In this document: piece by piece, positions 23,701 to 38,700 of the stretch | How positions within the stretch are numbered: position 1 is the stretch's first letter | Layout of the letters: every line of letters begins with the position of its first letter | DNA from: Psococerastis gibbosa | Taxonomy: Eukaryota > Arthropoda > Insecta > Psocodea > Psocidae | Direction: 5' to 3' | NCBI GenBank assembly: GCA_963971405.1 | Contig: OZ020489.1 | Location: forward strand, 31,150,290 to 31,214,289 | DNA length: 64,000 bases | Program-made: the position numbers and the translations under genes | Notes under the pieces: generated by a model | Seen by the model: the letters and a program-made list of their open reading frames with translations, nothing else | What the model was told of the DNA's origin: nothing | Database searches by the model: none

Positions 23701-26700
23701 TACAGATACGAGTCTTCGATCCCCCGTAAGGAGTGGAGTATGCATTTTCTGAATAATGTGAACAAAAACTCCTAATTATAACTGATAATTTTATATCTGT
23801 TTTGGAATTTTGCATAATCATAATAATGCAGGCGCTTTTTCTTGAATATTTTTGGGCAATTTGCAGTGTTGTTGGGGTTGTGGCAAATACATGAGCTAAT
23901 AATGTGCTATGGATATTGCAAAACCTTTATCGATAAGTAATATTTCCAATTTCGGTACTACACATTTGAAATTTATATTGTTATCTTACCAAGGTCCATG
24001 CAAGACTTGTAGAAAAGTTTAGCTTTCTTCGTAGCTACTGAATCTTTTTCTGCGAAAGGTTCTTCTAAGACACCTAGAAATGAAAATATGTTGTAGATTT
24101 TAATTGGACCTCTTCCGTGTAGGAAAATGCTTGCGCCCAACCAATCAGATCATTCAAATCATAAAAGCAATATAAACGTCATTCCTCAATTGATTCCTAT
24201 GCGAAAGAAGGCAATTGTATTAATATGTAATCATATAATAGGAGTGTTCATAGTTCGCCAATATCGTATAAAGAACCGGTCCGAGTTTACTCGAACATGC
24301 TTTCCAATTTATCGATTAGTAGAGAGAGAAAATGATTATTTTCATGGTAAATAATTTTCCTATGGTTACATTTCGGATATCACGGGGGGGGGGGGGGGGG
24401 GGGTCGTCCACCACCTGAAGATGACTTAAATTCTAGATAGATCAGGCCTACACATTACCACACAGCAATAATGGCAGGTCACGCAATGCATTTGAGCGTG
24501 AATTTGCTTTCATTTTTTCAAAAAATTTTTTTTTGCACAAAACCCAATAGTTTTTTGGAAACCAAACTATCCGGTTTCATTACTCAATTTAACACCTAAA
24601 ACATGCTTGAAGTTAGAAATCATCGATAGAAAGGTTTCGCAGAAAAATTATTTTTTAGTCATTTTTCATTAAAATTTAGTCATTTTTATTTTTTTACCCC
24701 CAGAAGCAAACTATCAAGGGGCAAGCGACCCCCCGCATTTTATCAATATTAACAACAACTACAATATATGTGAATTTAAAAGAAATCGTTGGAGCCGTTT
24801 TTGAGAAATAATGTTTTTAGACGTTTTTTTGAAGTTTATTGAAAATAAAAACCCCCCAAATTGAGTTAGCCCGAAATAAACAAAAATGTTTGAGGTTTGA
24901 TTTTTGTGAACCTACATGCCAAATTTCATCAAAATCGACCGAGTAGTTTGCCCGGAAATCGACGCACAGACAGACAGACATTTCGTAAAAACATCTTTTT
25001 TGGGTTCCTGGGACCTCAAAACGTGTAAATCCGTTGAAATCTCGGAATCGAAAATTTCGACCGTCACAAAGCTTTCCTTATACTACGTATAAATTGGAAA
25101 GCAATAAACTATCATTATTTCTTTTCAATGTATAGCATGTATTGTAGTATTGTGTACTGATTGAATTGAATCATTTCGTTTAATCAGTCGTCGAGTTAAA
25201 GTAACCAGTACATTGGATACAATCTCAGTGTCAAGAGCCCTTATCCCGAGATTTGGCTGAGTTGCTTCTTTTAACTTGGCTTCCTGTTAGCGAGCATGTG
25301 ATGTTGCAACTCAGGGGCAGCTTAAGGATTTAAAGACCACCAAAATTAAAGAGCAGAAGCTGAGTAGAAGAAAATCTGCTGAAGTAGACCTTTGTACACC
25401 AAACCTAACGAGTCAATTTTGTTACCTTTAAGTTTCGGTTGGTTTTCCAACGCCTGCTTTCAGCATTTCTGCTTTAAGAGCTTTCAGTGCACCTGCTCAT
25501 AGTATGATTGTCATCAAAAGTTTCAATTGCAATGATTCGTGTAAAAAATCAGATACGTTCCTAAGTACGTAACTCGTCTGTAGTATAGTAGTAGTAGTAG
25601 TATGGTTGGACACAGTCCCAGGCCACGGTGTGGGCCCATAGGACAGTGGACCTCCTGATTATAGTGGATTCCGAACCACTTGGGAAACACAGTGAAGTCA
25701 CACGATTAGTTCGGAGGTGACCAGGACAATTCCTACCATGTTTCCCTACCGGCACTGTGCACACGACCAAGTTATCTGCATCTTTGAACCTGCTCTGGTC
25801 CGCTGGATTCAAGTTAGTATGGCGGCCGGCTCGTCTGTAGTATAATAGATTTGATTGTCTGTTTGTTTGCCAACGCCTGCTTTCAGCATTTCTGCTTTAA
25901 GCAACCCTGCCAGACTGGCGGGAGGAGTGAGTCTGTTCCTTAACTGGAGGCACCCTAATGGAAGACTCCTTCACCTCAGGGAGAAGGGGAGTTGACTGAC
26001 AGGGTGGACCTCCTGATGATAGTGGATTCCGAACCACTTGGGGAATATAGTAAAGTCACACACCATTAATTTGGAGGTGACCGGGACTCATACTGCCGAA
26101 GCGCGTTATCATGTCCCACCATGCTCCCCTGCCAACGCTGTGTGCACTACCAAGTTTGCAGCAGGTTTGATAAGGCTCTGTTCTGGTGGATTGGTATGGC
26201 CGTTGTTACCTTTAAGGAGGAGCTGAAGTTTATCGGAAAGAACTTCAAAGGTAGAAATACTGCTTTTATCTTCTGGAATGACATGTCTTTTGTTCCACGA
26301 GCCACAGGCATACTGGAAAAAGTCCACACACGGATTCGATGACAGGTCCATCGCTGCCAGCAGCGAAGAAGCTAAAACCGTTCAAATTACAATTTTCAAT
26401 AACAATGTTCTTAATTGCAAAAAAAAAAAAAATTAATTACATCATAGCATTAGACTTCCGCCATCAGCTTTCTTGCAGCCCAATGCAACCCATAATCTGG
26501 TGAACCTCTGCTAAGGCGAGGTTTCCACCGACCTCTCATTGCAGAATGCATAGACATTGACGTGGTAGCAGACATTCAAGACTAAGGCGGGTATTCCACC
26601 GACCTCTCATTGCAGAATGCAAATGACATTGACGGAAATTTTTGTTTTACTCTATGCTATAGTCAAAATTGATCAATGATCATCGAGTAAAATCACAAAC

Positions 26701-29700
26701 AAACAAACTTAAATTAAAAAATAGGGGTCATGGGATATGTTAAGTACAAACATTTTAATAGATTTCTATAAAAAGAAAAATTCAATTTGCATTCTGCAAT
26801 GAGAGGTCGGTGGATACCCCGTCTAAGTCTTATTGAATGTCTGCTACCACGTCAACGTACGTGCATTCTGCAATGAGAGGTCGGTGGAAACCCCGCCTAT
26901 AGACGAGAGCAGGGCACGTCTTAATGTGTTTTCTGTCCATTTCTTCCCGATTATGTTAAGAGGATATGCTATATAGAAAACGAGCACCCAAAAATTTTTT
27001 GTTTTTATTGACTTTTTATTTTTTTAATTTAATTAACAAAGCAAATCATTATTTTGGCTTATTTGGCTCATGGAAGTTGTAGAAGACTACTTCATGCATC
27101 ATTTAATAGGAAATATTAAATTTTTGGTACCTTAGTTCTTCCATAAATACCAGAACAGACAGGACTAAAATTTCGCGTATTCTGGGATTTTTGGAAGAAC
27201 TACAAAACCGAAAAGTAAAAATACCCAATTATATGATGCACGAAGTAGTCTTGTACAACTTCCATGAGCCGAATTTTTAATAACTTGCTGAGTAAATTAA
27301 ATAAAAAATGAAAACTATTTAATTTTGGGGTGCCAATTTTCTACGTAGCATATCCTCTTAATTTAATAATTAAAATTTCGTAGCCTATTAATAAAAAAAT
27401 AAAATTCGATTAGCATTAGGACATACTTTGAAAGGGCGGAAAATGGGAACACCTGAACTGCAATAGCCCGAGTATAGGGGAACCCCATTTTCATTATCCG
27501 AATCAATTGGGACTACCCCATTGAATAATCAAATATTCGGATAACTTAAAAAGTGGTGTAATTTTGGTGAAAATAAGTTTATTTTCGGGAATTGATGTAT
27601 TTTGTATTAATTAAAAGAGTAATGTAGTACACAATACTGTGCATAAAAGGAAGACCTGGTTTACTGAATTAACCCAAAACAACCCAACAATTGCCAACTC
27701 CCATTTGGCCAGCGACTGTTTGATTTTCGACAGGTTTTGCCAATCTCAAACATGTACACTGACACTCACAACCCAGTACCCCCCCCCCCCTGGCTACGGC
27801 CTTGGCGGGAGCCATTCTTAGAAGAACTAAGAAGAATTTTTATAATAAAACGAAGAAAGAAAATTGTCTTTATTTTAAATATAAAATATGGGTGACTTTT
27901 GGGCCCTTCGGCCCACTCTTATGTTTACAAATAAGTAATACAATGTTGCACAATAGGCTAAATATAAGTAAGAAACTAAGAGACCATTTACACACCATAC
28001 ATACGCATAAAAAAGTACACCTAAATTTCTTTAAACTTTTCCAATTTCTGATGATAAATAAAAATTTTGATGGTAGATAAAAAGAAACTCAGAATGCGAT
28101 GTTAAACTTAAGATTTTTCAGTCTGCTCCCTCCAATTAGATTTTTTTCTATCAGTGCACGTTTTAATTTAGGTTGGTACTTCATTTAGGGCACATAGCAG
28201 CTGAGTTTCCGCCGAGTCTAGATTTTCAAAGCAATAAAGGTAAAACGAGCGAAAGGGATCAAGGCAATACCTTGGGGTGTTATGGGATTAAACCGAGATG
28301 GAGTCATTATTGAATTTGCTTTGAAATTCCGTCATTACGTGGCCGCGTGCCCGTTTACGATCTAGGTTATTTCCCGTCAGTCTGCATTTTTCAGGTTCTT
28401 TTTACTACCACACTTTTGTCCATCCCAGTGCAATATCTTTGTTGAATTATAAGCCACCATTTTCATTTCCATGCATTTAAAATCATTTAATCCAGAATTC
28501 ATGCATCATGCTTCTGAAGTATTTAGGAATTTATATGCAAAACTTTTGAACATATTTTTCTGATAAGCTTCACCTAAAACGCATGAAAACCAGCTATTTC
28601 AGCCTACATACAAGCCTGTTTATTTAAAATTCCCCCTAGGGAATTCCCCCGGCCACCCTAAACCACGTTTGTAAAATTCATTAGTTTTTTTTTACCGTAG
28701 TCGAAAACTAACCAAATACTCATTCAACAGTTTTAAATGTATTTACCATAGTCAAATTGTACTTTCAGGTACGGTACCCATAATATAGCACAAAATGTAG
28801 TTAATGGCGGATCCAAAGTAAGGGAGACGCTTGTGACATGCGGGGGTTGAAAATATGTATGTAAAATGCTTAAAAATCTACTATTGTGAATCCATATTTC
28901 CCGAATTTCCCCACGTTGGAGACCCTCCTCTCTGAGGGATCCTACATACACTTTGTAATTTACCTTCAGCTTGGGGGAGGGGAATGAATTCTTGTTTTGT
29001 TCTGTTTGCGCCCTTCTGCTAGCGGAAATGCTGGTTCCGCCCCTGAAAGTAGTACCGGAGCCCGTAAGGCTCGGCGTATATAGAACCCAGCCCACGCGCA
29101 GCACACGCCCAACACATGCACTACCCATGGATGGATCGAGTACCGCATATTGAACCCAGTTTTCACCCAGATTTCGTGATATCAGCAGAGGCATTCCAGG
29201 GGAATGGTACCCACGGCCACGAAAACTGTGCGAGAAACACAAACGGTTCCACGTGTGGATCACCACTTACTGGGGTAGCTGTGTGCTGAGTCCAATCTGC
29301 GGCAACTCACACGATAGTGTGCTTTATAGAGCCTGCCACGCCCAACACATGCACTACCCACACCATTGAATGGATCGAGTACCGCATATTGAACCCAGTT
29401 TTCACCAAGATTTCGTGATGTCAGAAGAGGCATTCCAGGGGAATGATACCCACGGCCACGAAAACTGTGCGTGAAACACAAACGGTTCCACGTGTGGATC
29501 ACCACTTACTGGGGTAGCTGTGTGCTGGGTCCAATCTGCGGCAACTCATACGATAGTGTGCTTTATAGAACCTGCCACGCCCAACACATGCACTACCCAG
29601 ACCATTGAATGGATCGAGTACCGCATATTGAACCCAGTTTTCACACAGATTTCGTGATGTCAGCAAAGGCATTCCATGGGAATGGTACCCACGGCCACGA

Positions 29701-32700
29701 AAACTGTGCGATAAACACAAGTGATTCCACGCGTGGGTCACACTATCGAATGGGTTGCCGTACATTCGATAGTGTGCTTCACAGAACCTTCCACCCGTGG
29801 GCTGGGCATGTGCTACGCGTAAGCTGGGTTCGATATGCGCCGGGCCTAAAGGCTTTCGGCGGCCCTGGTGTGCGGGTAAACTATAGAATTTCCATTAGAG
29901 CATCAGCTGAGTGCTGAGATGGGGAAGTGTGAAATTGTAGGTCAATGCATACGCTGACCCTGCACCACTGACCTCACCTCACAGATTTTCCCTCTCTAAT
30001 TTCAGAATGCAATCGTTAAATTCGAAAATGTTTACGAGGTCTTCAGATCCGGGGTTTCACGGTCTTTGCCGTAAAATTGCTCTTGTAGAATTTAACTCGT
30101 TCTAAGAGCAAATAGGTCACCCCCCCCCCCCCCACAACGGGTTTTTTTGTACAAAGTAGATTTTCACAGGAAATATTTTTGATCAAATTGAACTTGAATT
30201 TTTGAACTTAATTGTTGTTGTCAATCGGAGTTATTGATAATATTTTATACCATATTCATATTTCAAAATGTAAAGGAGTATTTCTTCTAAGGGATGCGAC
30301 ATTTTTTATAGCGCTGCAATGGTTATTTCCTGATCGACTTTATAAAAAAAACGCATAGTTGCTTTTAACTGAATAAAATTACTCACCTGTCCGAACACAC
30401 TCCTCAGTTAAGCAAATCTCTTTTTCTGCAACTGCAACATAAAAAAATTTAAATTCATTTTTTATCATATTACTTCACTTTATGTAACTTATTCCATGGT
30501 AGGTGATTGTCCAATGGCTAAATTTCGGTTGCTTCGATTTTCCCTATTCTAAAGCACCGAATTTATCGATTGCATAGTCTTGAACGGGCAGACCAATATA
30601 GTACTACACAGTAATAATGGCAGGGTATGCCATGTATTATCCACAAATATTTTTTTTTTAACTTTTTTTTTAAAACACACCTTGGAAAAGCAGCCTGTTC
30701 AGCCACTGAATTGCTTGTAAACACTCTTGAAGTAAGAAAGCATCGCTAGGAAGGTTCTTCAGAAAAAAAATTTAGTCATGGTTCATTTTTTGAATTGTTT
30801 TACTTTGTTACACCCTGAACCTAACCATCAAGGTGAAAGGGACCTAATGGAGATTTTTTACATCAATAAGGGCTAGAATAACCTATTTGCGAATTTAAAT
30901 TAAAACGTCAGAGCCGTTTTTGGGATTAAAACCACAAAATTAGCAAATCGAGTTACAGACAGACATTTCGTAAAAATCACTTTCGGATTCCTGGGACCTC
31001 ATGAAACATAAATCCGTCGAAAGCCTCAATTTCCGCCGTCACAAAGATTTCCTTATATAAATAAGACTGCAACAAACTCAATCTTTCGGATTTTACGTCT
31101 CTTAGGTGCCCATTCCATTGACCGGCTAGGGCTATTTCCAACAACGGTGACGTGGTAGCAAACATTCAAGACTTAGGTGGCGTTTCCACCGACCTCGCAT
31201 TGCAGAATTGACGGAAATGTTTATTTTCCTCTATGCAATAGTTAAAATTGATCAATGATCATACAGTAAAATCACAAACAAAAAACTAAAATTAAAAAAT
31301 GGCGACATGGGATATGTTAAGTACAAACATTTTAATAGATTTCTATAAAAAGAAAAATTCTAATTTCCGTCAATGTCATTTGCATTCTGCAATGCGAGAT
31401 TGGAGGAAACGCCACCTAAGTCTTGAATGTCTGCTACCACGTCACCGTTGTTGGAAATAGCCCTAGCCGGTCAATGGAATGGGCGCCTAAGAAAACCGTA
31501 GCGTTGGTGTGGAGACCAAAACGTAGTCCAGTTATCTCTTAGCCGGTGATGTGTTGGCTCCTAACTAGCCTAACTGTCACCACTACTCCTAGACTCAAAA
31601 TAAATTGCTTGCTTGACCCTCGCAGACTATGCCCTTGCTATGGCCAATAAAAAATTGCTCGATCTGGTTTGTTCTTTGGCGCATTAACGATTGCGCAACT
31701 AGAGAATGTCGGATATATGCACCAATGTCCGAATGCGAATATTAGCATACCCACCGAGGTCGCCCATCCGCTGGAGTCTCCCCATAAGTGGTTCAAGGAG
31801 TGTGTCACCTAAACGGGAGAGCCTGACCTCTTATTATATATATATATATCTTCGTGTGCAAACAAACCATAATTAAATCAAACAATCAAAACGATTGTAG
31901 CAAACCTACTGTAGAACCGTTCGCATGACCAGCAACTGTAGAACGTACAGAAGAGGGTAAATCAGTCAGGACATGTAGAGTAGTGGTACAGACTCCAACT
32001 TTTAGCGGAAGGGTTGTTGGTTCGAGTCCCACACTTGCTACATTTTCTGGCCATGCTTCGGAGGCCATGTAAAGCAGGTGGCCCCGAGTAAGTTGTGAAA
32101 CGGCTGTGAACGGACGCAGATTTCTTGTATAATTGCAAACGCAGTATGCGAGATTATATGAAAGCTGACTCCTCCCCCCACCCGATAAAATTTTGACGTA
32201 TGTTTGATTACAACTCTTTCAAGATATTTGTAATATAAGGTGATTTAGTGAGTCAAAGAGCTAGTAAAAAATCCTGAATTCGTTATAGGTACACATTTAT
32301 ATATATGGTATAATTGAATGAAGTACAAATACTGTAAATATTAAAATGGATAAATTTATTAATTTGAATTTCCCGCACATTTGCATTATTTTGTTTAAAA
32401 CCATTGGGGTTTACATTAAGAATAATTTAATCCTATTCCCGTTGTTAAGTTAATCTGTAAAACGGTATTATTAGGCTGCTGCTGCTTAAATCAGTCTTTC
32501 GTGTGGTGAAAACCGCTATTGGATAATCCTATAATGCATTGCAATAAATACAAACAAAGCCGCTTTGTATCACCATGAAGGCCATAAAATATTTAAATTA
32601 CATTTAAAACCTCTTATGTGATTAGGAGGCGCGCTCGACCTCTTGTAAATCAGAGCAGGTTTATAAAATTTTAATGTGCCACTGTCAGGTGGGGCTCTCT

Positions 32701-35700
32701 AATTGCAGGGTCTTCAGGGTCGTTGGGGATTCAAATCTAAGGTCGAATCATAATTAATCAAAATTTAACTTCCGCTTTCTAAATTTGTTTTGCAAATACC
32801 ATATTTCCTTCATCTCCGACTTGTTTCTCTGCTGGTTCTTCAGTTATCTGCATCATAGCACCTAAACCAACACAAATTCGTAGATACAATGCAGATTTTG
32901 GCTGCGAAAACTCAGTATGATGGGTAAGGGACAATTGGAGAGGAAAAATCTTATAGGTGTACAAAATCCAATTTCTTAGGATGCATCGATTGCAGTCGTA
33001 GAGGTATCATTGATAACTTAGTTGAAAGAAGTAGAGTTTCTCTTTTGATACGTAATATGTAGCCGCCACTATATAAGTTAAAACCGATTAGCAACAGACA
33101 GTAACTTACTTTGTTAAAAAACCTATATATTTTACGTGCCATGTGTATTTTTTGTGAAATTAATAATCGTAATAATAGCGGATTTGCTTTCGGCTAGTAA
33201 AAATACAATTACTGGTTTTTAATTGAACGAAAAAAATCGGCTAAATCATTAACGTTTTTAGGCACCTTCATTGCCCATTTTTGCGCTAATTCAAATTTCT
33301 CATGAAATATCGATCGAGACGGATAAATACGTATTTTAAATTAGAAAATATATTCCTCTACGTTTTAATTTACATTATGGTGTCGTCACTATCACCGATC
33401 GGCCACCGTTATGCAACTTGATTTGTTAAGAGGATATAATACGTAGGAAAAATTTCGGACAGACCACAGATGAAAATATGAAGAAAAAAAAACGAAATAT
33501 TTTTCTTCACTATTTAAGTTTCTAGTTTAAATTAAATGTATATTATTTAAAAATGATAGAGGCAATATAAAAATATTTAACAAAAACATTAATAATGTTC
33601 TGCTAATAAATAGTTAATTCTAGTGACACTATCTGGCAAAACAAAGATGACCCTGAGCCAACGGCTCACGGCTGTAAAGTGTAAACTGTAAAGGTAGGGG
33701 AGGCATCACCCCCTGCTGCTTCGCTGAATGGTCTTTATACCTGCGACCCGCAGGCTGCTAGACCCAGCCCAAGGAAGTAGGAACTCGGAAGATTTTATTC
33801 GAATCTCAGGATTGATTTTTGCTCCAGCAGTGGCGGGTGCACTGTTTCATACTACCAGTGGCGACTAAGTCATAATAACCAACTTTCTAAAATTTGTTGT
33901 TGCCTATTTTCGATAGACGTACTCAGCTAGATTGCTATACATTGGCGTAGTTAGGGGGGCATAGCGACCCCCAGGTACTTGTCAAGCCCCCCCCCCCCCC
34001 AGGATGTTTGAGTAAATATAACAATTTAAAAAACTTAATAAATAAATAAACGAATAATTGAAAATCCGAAAAAAAAATTATCAGAGCATATCAATAACGT
34101 TTAAAAAATCACTGTAGCGCAAATATTCGACCATTTTAATGCATTGTGTTGGCTATTTTCCATTCGAAAACGAAGTCAAGTATGTAGAGTATCGAGTGTA
34201 CTTTGACATGCCTTCTAACAGTGGTTTTTCGTTGCCTTCTGCATTTTTATGCCGTTGACTCTTCATTGAGTTCATTCACCTTCGGGGCCAACCCCATGAC
34301 AAATGAGTACCTTAGTAGTGGTTGCTTATTTAGTGGCGGCAACTATTCGCCCCGTCACAAAGTCTACGTCGGGTTCTAGTGGCTTTCCCTAGACAAGCCT
34401 GCACCACCAGACTTGTTACCACACCCTCTGATTATGCCGCTGCTTGGTCGGGGACTGCTTATGCGTTATATTCGCTATCTGCCACCTGTGACCCCACTAG
34501 TAGCCTGCAGCTCAGCCCTAGCACTAATAGACTATACACAAATGAACTAAATAGAATAAATACAATTTACGAGGCAGTACGATAGGTTACAGAGAAATTA
34601 ATTCAAAACAACATGACAGTAGGTACTATGCGTGGAACATTAGGCCACAACAAAGTAACTTACAATAAAAAGACGCCAGATGGGCGAAAGGGCGATGTGC
34701 AAGACTAAGGCAACCACCGACCTATAAAACTGCACTGCCATGCAATGAGGTGGATGGAAAGGGTGGTTGAGAGAAGACTCAGAGTTCTAATAAATGAGAC
34801 CATCTCCAAAAACCAACTAGGATTCATGCCAGGTCGAGGAACTACAGATGGAATATACGACACATTGCAAGGACTCTGCTAGAAAAACATCGAGAAAAGA
34901 AAAAACCTGTTCATTGTGTTCGTGGACGTGGAAAAAGCCTATGATAGAATACCGAGAAGTTTAATCTGGGATGTGTTGGAAGAGAGACGAGTTCCGCAAA
35001 GCTATATAAGGCTAATAAAGAATATGTACGAGTGCGTAGTGCGGCAGGGGTCGGTTACACCTTCCCAGTAACTTATGGGTTGCATCAGGGGTCAACCTTG
35101 AACCGCTGTTGTTCGTTCTCATAATGGACGTAGTGACCAGGCAGATGCAAGGGCAAGCGCCAGAAAGCCTTCTCTTCGTTGATGATATCCTCCTGGTAGG
35201 AGACTCGCGAGAAGATGTCGAGAGTACTCTCAGACTGTGGGTGGAAACGGTGGAGCGCCGGGGGCTTAAAGTGAATCGCAAGAAAACAGAGTACATGGAA
35301 TGCATAAGCCAGGAACCTGGATCGATAAAAGTAGATAACCAAAACCTAGAGAAGGCCAAGACATTCAAATATCTACGAGCAACGTTACGCGAGAATGGCG
35401 GCTGTGAAGACGATGTAAAAGTACGGGTAACCTCAGGTTGGGCCAAGTGGCGAGATATGGCGGAGATCTTGAAGGATAGGAGAATGCCGAAAAATTCAAA
35501 TCAAATTCCGCATATACGTACAAGCAAGCGGTGAGACCGTGTATGACCTACCGAGCGGAGTGCTGGCCATTGCGGAGGAGAAAGAGCAATTGCTGCATGT
35601 GGCTGGGATACGCATGTTGCGTTAATATCTGGGTTACAAATTAACAGGCAGGAGGAGAAACGAGGGCATCCGGGCGGAGATGCAAGTAGCACCGATCATC

Positions 35701-38700
35701 GATAAAGTCAGGGAACGAAGACTGGCGTGGTGGGGCCATACGTTAAGAAGAGAAGATGGACACCTGCTACAACGTGTAAGGGACTGCACGGTAGAGGGCC
35801 CAAGACCTATAGGACGACCGAGGATGTCCCTTGTAACGAAAGTGAGAGAGGACCTCAGAACCTTCGGTCTCTCGCCGGATATGATTGATTCCAAAAACCG
35901 AAACACCTGGAAGAATAAGATCCGTGCCACTGACCCCGTGGGAGGGATGAGGCGCCGTAAAAAAAAAGGCCTGCATGGGTGTAAGCGACAAAAATAAATT
36001 TTTGATATAATGCAAACATGCTTTCCAATTTGTAAATTAGTAGATAGACAATGTGTAATTTCATAGTAAATAATTTCCTCATGGATAAATTTCGGATGCC
36101 TAAGGGGGGGGGGGGGGGACATCTATATATTGACAACCCCTTAAAACTCAATTGCATATTCTGGAACGAACAGACCATTACATTGTAACAGTAGTAACAA
36201 TGACACGGCACGCAACGTATTGGAGCGTGATTTTTCCATAATATCTTCAAAAAATAATTTTTTGCACAGAAGCAAATATTTTTAGGAAAGCAACCTGTTT
36301 GGCTTTGTTACTCTATTGAACACCTAAAACATACCTGAGGGTAGAATTCATCGACAGAAAGATTCCACTGAAATTTTTTTTTTTTACCCCCAGAAGCAAA
36401 CTACCAAGGGGCAAGCGACCCACTGCATTTTGTTAACATTAATAACGTTTTTGAGAATAACCCCCCCAAATAAAGTTAGCCCAAAATAGAAATGAAAATC
36501 ATCTCGAGGTATGATTTTTGTAAGCCTACGTGCCAAATTTCACCAAAATCGACGGAATAGTTTGCCCGGAAATCGACAGATAGCCAGACATTTCGTAAAA
36601 CCCACTTTTTGGGTTCCTGGGACATCAAAACGCTTAAATCCGCTGAAATGTTGACCGTCACAAAGCTTTCCTTATACTACGTATAAATTGGAAAGCAAAA
36701 ATTAAAATGCACGGTCATAGCCTAATATTTAACATACAGAATCATATTTTTTGGCTTGCCTCACTGTACCCCACAAAAGGCCGCGTGTTAATACCCAAGA
36801 CTGCGGTGAAGTTCAAGGAAGTAAAATCAGACCATTACTGTTTGTTCTCTTTATCAATGACCTGTTCTTGCTGGAATGTGTTAAGCATTTCTTTGCTGAT
36901 ATGCTGATCTACTTGGCGGGAAAAAAACCTAGTAGAATTAACTTCGAAGATGAATGCGGAACTGAATTTCATTACTAGATGGTGTTTAATATTAAAAATC
37001 GAAGGCGATGGTTATTAGTTCGAGAGCTATGGAGTGTTTGGAAAAGTTGGTTCTTGGTGGTGATAGAATGGGTCAAATCCTTCAAGTATCTTGGAATACT
37101 CATTGATTCTCGCCTTACCTTAAATTTGAACTATGAGACGGTCACAAGTAAAACAAAATGCAAAATGTCGCTCCTTCGTAAGGTGTAATTCCTTCTACCA
37201 TGTACCACTAAAGTCACTTTGTTCAACTCCTTAATTCGGCCGCACTACAGCTACTGTATAACAGTGTTTTATCCGGCAAACTGCTCCGTGCTTGACGCTC
37301 TACAGAAGCTATGCCTATGCGTATTATCCTAAATAAACCTAGAGATGCCAGAAGGAACCGGGATGCAGAGGTGGCAGTCATGAGTCGAGGAATCTATTTT
37401 CTTCGAAGGCATGACATTTGTTTAAAATAGCCAAGGGTTTGCTTCCATCATATTTAAATTCCCTTGTCCACTCGGACGTCCATCAACACGCTACAAGATA
37501 TTTTACAGGATTTGCACAAGTTTCGGCCACTGGCTCATACCCAAAGTAATTTTTTTGCAAATGGTGTAGTATACAATCGACTGAATCAAGCTATACGTGA
37601 GTGTGGAACAGTGTAGTCTTTTAAAAAGAAGGTAGGCGAAGAGCCGAAGAAGGTCGAGTGTATAACTTGAGCTGCAGTACAGCGGGAGCAGACATTTATT
37701 CGAGACATTAGGACCGAATTCAAATCAGCCTTTTGCTACCAAGCAACAACACAACAACCTGGCACGATTAGTAATTTCATGGCTTGAAATGCCACAGAAC
37801 ACTTTTTTAAATTCATTTTACTCTTCTTGTTGTACTCCGTTTTAGTCTTTCGTTTTGCCATGATGCTCACAACAGTAATTTAATCAAAATCGAACTTACA
37901 ATTCACAGAACAAGATAATATTTGATTCAATTCACGCACAAAAAGTATTTGTTTATTATTTACATTCGTGGCAGTATACTCGTTCACATTCGTGGCAGCA
38001 ACAAGAGCGCTGCAAATGCGGCGGAATATCTCGGAACTACTGCGATACATTTTGGGGTGCAAAATATTATTTGGTTTCAGGTCCAATTGTAAACAAAAAT
38101 AACAAATTTTTAAATATCATGGTTTTTATGGCAAAATCGTGGAAAATAGCACACTAATAATGTAGATATAGACCATTAGCTAATATTAACATGCAAAACA
38201 TCTCTCTTCCACTGAAGGTAAGATTGCATTTTCCAGAACCCTTTCTGAATATTGCGCTATTTTGTAATTTTTTAATAAAATTCTGAGCCTTAAAATTAAA
38301 ATTCCATCGCATGGAAAATCTATATTGATGTTTCATGCTTCCAAGGAAGAGTGGCCGTTACAATTAACATAATTCTGGTGGGTCAAAACTCCAGAACCAA
38401 AGAGGTCTGAACAGCGATTTCGATAGCATATCCTCTTAACATTACTGGTCACTGAGGATGTCAAGTCGAAGGGATTCCAAAACTGTGGGTGATTGGTGTA
38501 ACTCGCGGCCACATACTACGTGTCAAAATGATGAAGAGTATTTCTTCTATTACCGTATATGACATCTCATTTATGACAAATGGATAATGCGGTGGTCCAT
38601 TTGCTCGTAAACAATTAAACGTTTCAGAACGAAATGGAAACCTTAGTTAGTTATTTCATTTAAGGACTTTTTATGGGCCCAGGCCTACTTATATAGGTCC

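Noticed and set aside
28733..29765. Three similar minus-strand frames ([11 protein letters not shown])
   Set aside because: They arise from a tandem repeat. No splice structure or known domain.
31886..32068. Minus frame with [10 protein letters not shown]
   Set aside because: Antisense translation of a SINE tRNA head.
32779..32864. Candidate peptidase exon with acceptor TTTAG and [14 protein letters not shown]
   Set aside because: It would end in phase 0, but the 39-nt exon needs phase 1. The other reading that fits has a TGA. The 46686 exon joins directly to 30425 instead.
33427..38438. A 5-kb TTAA-flanked element from GAGGATAT ends at 33431 and 38433
   Set aside because: The ends match the TTAA family, but the interior is a mixture of unrelated repeats. 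Chance pairing of two eroded copies is as likely.
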